A stretch of 28,280 nt of DNA from Entrophospora sp. SA101 (lineage: Eukaryota > Glomeromycota > Glomeromycetes > Entrophosporales > Entrophosporaceae), in assembly GCA_958430865.1 (NCBI GenBank), contig CAUDNR010004482.1:13983-42262 (forward strand), read 5' to 3'. The translations under genes and the position numbers were made by a program. Every line of letters starts with the position of its first letter. Position 1 is the first letter of the stretch. This document shows positions 20,562 to 28,280 of this stretch, piece after piece. The notes under the pieces were generated by a model. That model was not told the DNA's origin. It saw only the letters and a program-made list of their open reading frames with translations, and did not search any database.

Positions 20562-20752
20562 GTTACACGATATTTGACTTCATTTGTTGGGTTTGTCGGG
20601 CGTAACATTATTATCCAATCAATTTTTGAATTCTCGGAGATAGTTTCTAAATTTGTATTAGTTACACGGCAAACTGTATTTGGGATATTTGGATTATTTT
20701 TAAATTTGTAGTTACACGCGTCCATTGAAAAAAAAAAACAAATCGTTACACG
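20562..20752 (-). promoter_or_regulatory. Four GTTACACG octamers upstream of calreticulin
   Basis: GTTACACG occurs at 20562-20569, 20661-20668, 20711-20718 and 20745-20752, all in one orientation, 183-373 bp upstream of the calreticulin ATG. I noticed no other copy in the window. On the sense strand it reads CGTGTAAC, and two copies are preceded by G, giving GCGTGT. That resembles the core of the yeast unfolded-protein-response element (CAGCGTG), which would suit an ER chaperone gene. Regulatory function is inferred. Confidence 0.4.
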
Positions 20753-21245
20753 CATTAATTATTTAAGCACACAAAAAAAAAAGCGATGCCAGAAGATGTC
20801 ACGCACAGGTGAATAAATATCACTCAAGAAAATGTGTGTTACAAAAGTCATTTTCCAATTTTGATAATCGAAAATTAAAATCAAGAGTTTGGCTGTAATA
20901 ACAACAAATTTTTGCGAGGCCATTCTGGTATTTTCTTTCTTTAAAGAGCTAGCTCTTGGGTCATGGGTTACATACAATTGATCCAACAATACCTGATGAT
21001 TAAATGATTAAATCATATTTCCTCTTTTGGATGGACATACAGCCAGTGTTTAACAGCAACAGTTAATATTGATGTAAAAATGAAATGTATATATCAACAA
21101 GTCCTATAAGATTTACATCTAAAAAAGATAAATCACAGCCAGTTGTTGTCATTAGATTCATTCCTTAAAGGCATTAATCAAGTGAAAAAATACCTGAATT
21201 AATGACTCACCTTGGTGAATTTCTACCCATGTATCCCTAAATCAC

Positions 21246-21397
21246 TTGAAATCACGAGATTTCAAATTTTCAGTAGGCGTTGACACATATTTCTCTAGTT
21301 CAAGGAGCGGGAATCCTCGTAACTCAAGCGGTGAGGAAATACCGCTTGTGTTATATTTGCATCATAATGGAGGTTCTATTCATGCTAGAGCAAATAT
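21246..21397. other. Cluster of three hairpins, possible structured RNA or foldback element
   Basis: Three perfect 8-bp stems lie in series: 21246-21253 with 21258-21265 (4-base loop), 21325-21332 with 21341-21348 (CAAGCGGT, 8-base loop), and 21353-21360 with 21390-21397 (29-base loop). The middle part is clearly more GC-rich than its surroundings. No tRNA fold or A/B boxes could be made to fit. It may be a non-coding RNA or transposon debris. Confidence 0.3.
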
Positions 21398-21942
21398 GCG
21401 TAAAAGGTGTAAGCTCCATCGGATCCATGTAATTTTACTCTTTAAACACAGGACATTGAATGAATGAATATTAATTAAATATTTAAGGAACTATTTGTGT
21501 AATAAAAAAAGTGACACAAACTACTAAATTACCATTATATTACATTATTATTTAAGAATCACATCCACTTATTTTCCCTCTTTTGTTGGAAAATATTTTT
21601 TATTCCTCTTTTTTCTATTTTAAGCTTTGTTCTTCTTTTGGATCCTAAATATTCTCCAATATATAACAATTTACGTTTTTTAATTGAATGTTAATATTTT
21701 CATTTTCAAGATCTTTTATATAATAATTATAATATGGAAACTTTTTAAATAGTAATAATAACAATAATAATAACAATAATTAACGTAGAATTTTTTTAAT
21801 TTATTGAATAAAATTCATTAGACACTTTTAAAAAACTAATTTATAAAACGAAGAAATGTTAAAACTAACAACATTTGATGATACTAATGAAATCACAATA
21901 ATGAAAATTGCTCATTATAATAACCATGTGAAAAATAAAAAA

Positions 21943-24776
21943 ATGAAGAATAATTATTCAAAAAAGTTAAAATTTATAACAACACTTAATTTAATGATAA
22001 TATATTATCTATTAATTATTATTATTAGTCCAAATGAAGTGATTGGTCAAAGTCAACAACCTACATCAAATCCAACAATGACAATTCCTCAAATGGAATG
22101 GATAAATATAGATTCTAAGTATCCATCTACAAATACTGTGGTGCCTCCTGGACTAAAAAATTTTGCTTTTGGTTACCATTCAGATTCAAAAAACTTAATT
22201 ATCTATGGTGGATCGTAAGTAATATATATGATTAATTAATTAATTAATCAATTTAATTTCAAAATTTACCAATTTTTTTTTCTCTTGCTCTCTCTGACTA
22301 TAGATCGTTTGGTGGTGGTGTATCAGGCCAAACCTATATGTTAGATTTAAATACAATGTTATGGAAAAATCCATTAACAACTGATCCTACAAAAATTGCA
22401 CCGGATCCACGTACAAGAATGCTTTTTGGTATTGATAAATGGTCGTCGTATAGAGACCAATTAGTTATTTTTGGTGGTAAAGGAAATGGTGATATCATGT
22501 ATAATGATATTTGGTCTTTTAATGTACCATATGCCACTTGGACACAAATTTCAAATATTTCCCCCAGTGCATCCTTTATACCTCAAATGTATGATACTCT
22601 TGGTGGTATTGATAGTACATTAGCAGTATTTAATAATCCTAATAACACAATGTGGATTACTCATGGAACTAACGGATCAAATTTTTTTACTGACGCTTGG
22701 GCAATAGGCTTGGGCGGAAGTTGGGCCCCCGGTAATAACGGATTGACAGCAAATATAGTAAAGGTAGATATGTCTTCATCTTCGGTTATTCCAACAGGTA
22801 GGAGAGAAGCTGGTGGTGCCATCTTACCTAATAATAGAATAGTAACGTATGGTGGATGTAATAATACATCATCGGCGGAATGTGCAATTCCTGAAACCTT
22901 TTCATTACAGTTAAATTCTGACGGAGTTAACCCACCTGCTTACAATGCTAAACCATTTTGGGCCGAGCAGAATAGATGTTTAGGTAGTAGAGAAGAGGCT
23001 GCTATGGTAATGGTTGGTAAGAAACCACAAGATAATTTAGCGGTGGTTTTTGGTGGTAAGGCTGCAAATGGCACTGGAATAGGCGGGGATGGTGAAGTTG
23101 GTATTTTGGATGCTAATCTTGGAACTTGGGTAAGAGTATTACCAAAAGCTGACCCTGTATATAATGTTCCAAAAGCAAGAGCCGGCGCAAGGATGTTATC
23201 AGCTCAAACTGCAATATTTGGTAGTGCAACCGATGTTGTTGATATTTTGATGTATGGAGGCGAGGCATTGGATGGATCTTCAAAATATTATAATGATTTA
23301 TGGATTTTAAGATTGTACACTGGTAGTCTTATATCACAATCATCTTCTAATTCAACTACTCCAGTGAAATTTTTAGATTGTATAATTGAAGGTGTTACAA
23401 CAACTTCAGCTTATCCACCTTTTCCAAGCAGCAGTGGGACTAATGAGGTACCAACCGGACGGAATCCTAGTTCAAGTAACCCAACATCTTCTGATGATAG
23501 TTTTGCTAATGCTATAGTACCGATTTCACATTTATTATTTTCTACCATCGGTTATTTATTATTAGTAGTATCATTTTCAATAGTAAGATTCGGGTATAAT
23601 TCAAAATTCAAATTGTTGGTTGGAATATCCTATGCACTATTACTAGTTTCGTCGTGTGCAATAGCATTTTATGGGTTTAGCGTAGCATTCATTGACGCTA
23701 GAGATGATCCGGCTTCACATTTTTCATCATTTCATGGATTAATAGGAGTGATATTAGTAATATTATTATATGTATTGGTCCCATTATTAGCATTGATTTT
23801 ATTATTCATGACAAAAAGTTTTGATCCTCCCAATAATGACGAAAAATTAATAAAAACTATAGACCATGATAATGCTTATAATGCTAATAAAGGCGGATTT
23901 TTAAATAAATTATCAGCAATATCTAATAGGAATCCTTTTAAAAAAGGTTCAAATGATGATTACTCTGATAGTAATGGAAAATCAAAAACATTTGAAGTCA
24001 CAAGACAATCATTATCAATAATGAAATCTGTAAGTGATGATAACGATTGGATGGAACAACGTAGAAGTGTCTCGTTAGCTGATAACCACAAGGTCGTAAA
24101 TTCTTTTGGATCGAGAAATAACAGTCTACAAAATAATTCATCACAAAGTAGCGACGCGTCATCACCAGGAAGTCGATTAGGAACCGGATTAGGATTAAGT
24201 AGTAACAGTAATAATTTTAAAACGAATATTGATAATAGTGATAATAGAAACCATAAAAAGAATAATAGCAGTAGCAGTAATGTTAGTCATGGTAATAGAA
24301 GTAACATTGGCGATAAACCAGATAATGCAATAATGGTCATCAGACATATTTTCCATATAATCACACAAATCATCTTATTATTAGGAGCAATTTACATAGC
24401 ATATTATTTGGGAGCAACAAAAATGTTAAGCAGAGTGTATTGTATAATTTTTATCGCGCTCGTCGTATTTGTTTATTTGGTTTGGTTATTCGCTGCTTGG
24501 TTAGGATATCCAAAAGATAGAGGATCATTGCTAGTATCATTTGCTGCTAAATATTGTGGTGGTAGAGACAATTACTTACCATATTCTAATGAAGGTGACG
24601 AAAGTGATGACGAGGGAAAAAAGGAAATTACAGCTGTTTCTTCTACTCCTCTAAATATAACGAATGTAAATAGTGGCAATAATGATGTTGATGAAGATGC
24701 TGAACAAGACATGAGGGATAGAGAAGTTGTTGTCATGACAATACCAAAAAGAAGATTAGCTGTTGTCAATGTCTAG
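21943..24776 (+). CDS. Kelch-propeller protein with cytochrome-b561-like membrane domain
   Basis: Exons 21943-22214 and 22304-24776 flank an 89-base intron (GTAAGT to CTATAG) and give 914 residues. An in-frame ATG at 21856 would add 29, but the start at 21943 places the signal peptide properly (hydrophobic ~14-27, then Val-Ile-Gly-Gln). Kelch-type Gly-Gly positions follow Y88, F147, H211 (weak), Y273, F340 and Y408, about 60-67 apart, implying a six-blade propeller. A Ser/Thr/Asn linker follows. Membrane segments sit at about 494-520, 526-554, 568-594, 772-795 and 800-825. His at 500, 563/568 and 772/775, and the Phe-His-Gly-Leu-Ile-Gly block, resemble cytochrome b561, a heme electron-transfer domain. 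The usual His at the start of its second helix seems absent. A polar 170-residue insert splits the helices. Possible role: surface redox or ligand-binding protein. Confidence 0.85.
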
Positions 24777-24823
24777 GAATTCAATTTAATTATAGGGTTT
24801 AATGACCAAGTTTTAATGTAATT

Positions 24824-24829
24824 AATAAA
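24824..24829 (+). terminator. Candidate polyadenylation signal of the kelch gene
   Basis: AATAAA, 48 bases after the stop codon at 24774-24776. The position is plausible, but the hexamer is common by chance in DNA this AT-rich. Confidence 0.35.
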
Positions 24830-26250
24830 TCTCGGCTTGGAACTATGGTTAATTTTAATATTTATAATTTTAATAGTTTAGTTTATATGATTATTTATTT
24901 TTTTATAGACTTATTGTAAGAATATAATACGTAAAATTATTATTTTAACTGTGATATTTTTTTTTCATATTTTAAATATTTTATTTAATATTTTAATATC
25001 AAGTAATATTTCCTATCAATTATCAATTTTAGTTTCATTTATTTATGTAATTATTGTAATTGGACAAAAAAAATTTTCAATAAATAACGATAATAATGTA
25101 GAATTAGATTCTTCAAATTTCATATTTAAAAATAATATGTAAATAAATAAAATCAATAAAATCAAGTTACTCTTTATAATATGTTCTAAGCATGTCATAT
25201 TAATTAATATTGAATCTACTAACGTTGTCCGCAGTCGATATCATGTAAAGAATACTGTTAGGCGTAACTCATCAAGAAGAGTAATTTCCAGCTTAAAAAC
25301 TATGCCAATCATATTATTGCATTATTTAATCCTTTTCTTGAATGTGAATATTTCTGCCTCCACTATTGTATCACGCCTATTATGCATTTGATTATTCATA
25401 ATTAATATTAATAATAATCAGGGTTGGCATTGGACAATGTTGGATACTGTCCAATGCATATCTAATGTCTCCCATGTATCTAATGTCTCCCATGTTCAAT
25501 GTCAATCCACACTAATAATAAATACTAAGAAATGAAACTTTTAAGGAAACAACTTTTGAAAAAAACCCTGACAAGTAAAAGATGGGAAAATTTGGCAGAT
25601 TTGAAAAATAAACCCTTGATAATTTAAACTGAAATTCTTTTCCATGTATAATAAGGATTCCGTTGCCTTATCGCCCAAGTGGTAGTGGTAATAATGGTCA
25701 AATCTCTCTACTTGGTTCCCTTTTTTTTTTTTTGATATGTGCTTCCCAATTGTATATATAATTACAAGTTATAGAGTTCCTTAAAAATCATCTCTAAAAA
25801 AATCAAATGAATAAACCTGAATCTGATCTAATTTAATAAAATCTTCCTTTACGAACATGCAATCACCATCATTCATATCCTTTCCACAGATTACAACGAA
25901 TTGTTGAAACGTGATTAGTAGGTTTGGTGTAACGAATTTAATTGCGGTTTTCTATCGTTGAGATTTGACTGGATGAATGCATATATATAAAACCATTTTT
26001 TTTATTAGAAGTACAAATATTGTTTAAACATAGAATCTTGAATTGTTATCATTTTAGTCTGTCATAAAATCATTGGTGACGATTTAAATGTTCTAGAATT
26101 CAAGTATATTGTATAATTCATTATTGTTTTTACTTCTATTATTCCAGTGGTCTGCAAGATTGTGATTTTTTAAAAAATAATATTAAATTCGAGCCAGTGC
26201 TTTTTCATGTTCGAGTCCGAGCTAAGTATAAACTCAGTTCGTTCGGAGCT
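24830..26250. other. Intergenic region, small repeats only
   Basis: No gene is supported. A 63-codon ORF near 24951 is hydrophobic Phe/Ile-rich sequence of the sort random AT-rich DNA gives. The region holds the inverted/tandem repeat cluster at 25421-25508 and a poly-T run near 25722-25733. Confidence 0.55.
25421..25508. repeat. Small inverted repeat with an internal 18-bp tandem duplication
   Basis: GCATTGGACA (25427-25436) and TGTCCAATGC (25448-25457) form a perfect 10-bp stem with an 11-base loop. TATCTAATGTCTCCCATG is then directly repeated at 25459-25476 and 25477-25494. The outer edges (GGGTTGGCATTGGAC and the complement of GTTCAATGTCAATCC) match at 12 of 15 positions. The whole could be a tiny MITE-like element. 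Confidence 0.5.
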
Positions 26251-26548
26251 TTACAAAATGGTGCCTAATTCTGTGGGATGCTTCTTTACCACCAAACTTG
26301 GGTATAGCTCCTCTAAACCATGATGCTTGATTCTATGTGACATGTCAACAGTGAATTCAAACATAACACCAGTCATCAATACTTTCGAAATTACTGACAC
26401 ATGACAGACAATACTTTCCATCTTCAATATTTGAAACATCACGAATCATATTTTCTTCTAAAATTCTAAAACAGATATCATTTTGTGATGAATCACCATC
26501 TGACAAATGATGTACTTGGTAACAGTTTCCTAGACAGATGTGGACATG
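26251..26548 (-). pseudogene. Decayed minus-strand coding remnant, Cys/His-containing
   Basis: Read on the minus strand, 26548 down to the TGA at 26357-26359 is open for 63 codons. It has several Cys and His (Cys-Leu-Gly-Asn-Cys near the start, Cys-Leu-Ser-Cys further on) and an Asp-Asp-Trp-Cys end. A one-base change of frame continues through a further hydrophilic stretch to a TAA at 26251. No start or splice sites are convincing. The paired cysteines hint at a zinc site, but the family is not recognised. Confidence 0.3.
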
Positions 26549-27670
26549 TTATATCCTTTCGAAAATCTGCTCACATAAAAACTCCATAATGCCAATGTTC
26601 TCAGATCTTTCGATGAAAAAAGCCAATTTTTTTATCAATCGAGTTATTACCAGAGTTTGAGAATAGCAGACTGTATATGACAAGCATTGATGCTTATCTT
26701 CCTCCTCTTCAATAGATTGTGATGTGAATTATCTTATCAATTTTATCTATATTAATAATTTTCCTTTAAATCAAATCAAATATAAATATTTTAATGTCAT
26801 TACCACGTGGCCAAAAACATAAAAACTCTGATCACATTAATAAATTTAAATGGATAAAAAATTAAATTTTAACAAAAGATCAAAGTGTATTAACTAAATT
26901 ATACTTATCATCAATTTAGATTTACTCTTCGTTGATACCTTGAGATATATCTTGCCAAATACCCTGTTTTTTAATGGGGGTTTCACGAATAAAAATAGCT
27001 CAATTCCAGCATCATAAACACATAAAAATTCATTGTGCAGATTATTGACTTTTAATTTTTTTGTTTCTTGCGCATCTATCACGATGAATATCCTGTCTTT
27101 TGATATAAGTTTTAGTGGCTAGGCTAGCTTGATTCCAACATTGTAAAATTTAAAAAATTGCACCACCCAAATAATAATATTAGGGCTGTGCGTAAATTAA
27201 CTTTAAAGAAAAATAATGGTGAAGATGGAGTGGCAAAGGTGAAGATGGCGGTAAGAGTGACGATGGTGGTGGTGATTTTTCATCATATTATTTCCTCCCT
27301 CTGATGTACAAGTTCTTTAAAGATCATTTCTGAAAAATAAAAATAAATATACTAGTTCCAATATATTATGTAGTATTGGGCATTGAATCTAGTAAATTTC
27401 TCACATTCTTAGTCGGACATCCACATGAGATATTATGCCCTCGAGCAACTCAGTAACTCACGAAAAAGAATGATGAGAACTGGTGACCATCTAAACCCTT
27501 CTAAAAAAAGAAATGGTCAATCGTTACATTTTCAAAATAAATGTCATTAATTGACATTAATTATGAAAAAATGCAATATGTGTTTCACTCAATCACAACC
27601 ATTGGCGATTGGGGTTTCCCTAGAGCATTCAGTCACCAAGAATTGAGAAGGATGTTCACAATAGATCGTT
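26549..27670. other. Intergenic region, no gene seen
   Basis: I see no supported gene. A purine-rich triplet-like stretch (GGTGAAGATGG repeats, about 27217-27275) is low complexity. A 109-codon ORF starting at 27541 is built partly from the direct repeat below and has no family features. Confidence 0.5.
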
Positions 27671-27870
27671 CACCGTACATTAGGATTGGCTACCTAATTA
27701 GCAACTTTCATAAGTTGTGGCATCCAGTTCTCTTTAATTCATATATCTATTCATCACAGACCCTCTTGATACACATTAGCTGGCTTTCGGTTGGTGTAGA
27801 TAGAAGGACGTTTACGACATCACCGTACATTAGGACTGGCTACCTAACTGGCAACTTTCATAAGTTATAG
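27671..27870. repeat. Imperfect direct repeat of about 50 bp, 150 bp apart
   Basis: CACCGTACATTAGGA starts a block at 27671-27720 that recurs at 27821-27870 with about five mismatches. Related sequence (CCAGTTCTCT and CCAGCTCTCT) follows each block at slightly different distances. This looks like an old local duplication. Confidence 0.7.
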
Positions 27871-28280
27871 CCACAAAGTGCTTCCAGCTCTCTATTTACT
27901 AAATTCCTAGTGGTAGCGTAACTTTAGGTATATAACAATCCAACAAACTTTATTCTATGAAACTCTATATTATTATCTTTCAAAGTGATTTAGATTGATC
28001 ATTTGATTTTTATTTTTAATTTCTATTTCAAAATTATTTCCTTTAGTATAAACATGAATGGGTAACTAATTGTTTTAAAAAAACAGAACGCGTTCGTTAC
28101 ACTTATTGTTCCACATTTCCCGCCGATCTATAGGAGGTTGGATGATCTGCATCATAGTACCATAAAGTCTTGAAAGATAGCACCAGTGTTGAAAATTCAA
28201 TCGGGGGTGTCACGTTGCACAAATTATGTGCACGTCTATTTTTTTAATTAAAAAGAATTATTTATTTATTATTTTATAAA
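27871..28280. other. Right edge of window, nothing recognised
   Basis: AT-rich sequence without a supported gene, repeat or RNA. Confidence 0.5.

Larger units (their letters stand above)
20380..21855. other. Intergenic region between the divergent calreticulin and kelch genes
   Basis: No gene is supported. Short ORFs on both strands lack family features and seem to be shadows. It holds the calreticulin upstream region with octamer repeats (20562-20752), a 14-bp perfect palindrome AAGAGCTAGCTCTT (20944-20957) and three hairpins (21246-21397). The stretch before 21856 is AT-rich with AAT/AAC triplet runs. Confidence 0.6.

Noticed and set aside
20543..20989. Two minus-strand ORFs of 70 and 76 codons upstream of calreticulin
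   Set aside because: Their content comes partly from the GTTACACG repeats and there are no family motifs, so they look like shadows in a regulatory region.
21246..21467. A 73-codon plus-strand ORF
   Set aside because: It coincides with the hairpin cluster and has no recognisable domain or splice context.
22334..22537. Minus-strand ORFs inside the kelch gene, here and at 24572-24769
   Set aside because: Antisense shadows of a long, well-supported coding exon.
25668..25735. Possible Pol III tRNA-like or SINE sequence (A-box-like CGCCCAAGTGG followed by a poly-T run)
   Set aside because: No proper B box and no cloverleaf could be drawn; the match is probably chance.

Overview
The window looks like fungal nuclear DNA: very AT-rich, with short GT-AG introns, a multi-exon calreticulin gene ending in an ER-retention signal, a kelch/multi-membrane gene, and abundant transposon debris. 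The gene style, and a hypothetical family I recognise only in outline, suggest a Rhizophagus-type arbuscular mycorrhizal fungus. That assignment is inference, not proof. I saw no bacterial features, rRNA, convincing tRNA or CRISPR.

Layout. Bases 236-10072 and 10128-19975 are two nearly identical copies of one ~9.84-kb segment, in the same orientation, separated by 45 unmatched bases and a run of ten Ns (10118-10127). Each copy carries, in order: (1) a Ty3-like retroelement protease fragment, (2) several decayed gene remnants, (3) a minus-strand gene of unknown function, (4) a complete pogo/Tigger-type DNA transposon with TA target duplication, (5) a plus-strand gene of unknown function with a possible PB1-like C-terminus, and (6) the 3' part of a minus-strand calreticulin gene. 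Copy 1 has the upstream retroelement sequence, including a good candidate -1 frameshift signal between gag and pol, but lacks the first two calreticulin exons. Copy 2 begins inside the protease but has complete calreticulin. This complementary truncation around an N gap is what two overlapping contigs laid end to end would give. The real locus may therefore be a single copy, or two alleles, although a true tandem duplication is not excluded.

By eye, the copies differ by one base outside the transposon, at a calreticulin splice donor. They differ by about 13 substitutions and four indels inside the transposon interior, where copy 1 has an intact transposase and copy 2 is frameshifted. All of these lie more than ~300 bp from the transposon ends.

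Bases 20380-28280 are single copy. The calreticulin upstream region holds four GTTACACG octamers. A three-hairpin stretch follows. Next is a two-exon gene (21943-24776) for a secreted or membrane protein with a six-blade kelch-like propeller joined to a cytochrome-b561-like membrane domain. The last 3.5 kb are gene-poor, with small repeats and one decayed coding remnant.

The genes do not form an operon or pathway. Calreticulin is an ER housekeeping chaperone, the kelch/b561 protein is probably a surface or endomembrane protein, and the rest is transposon-related or unknown.
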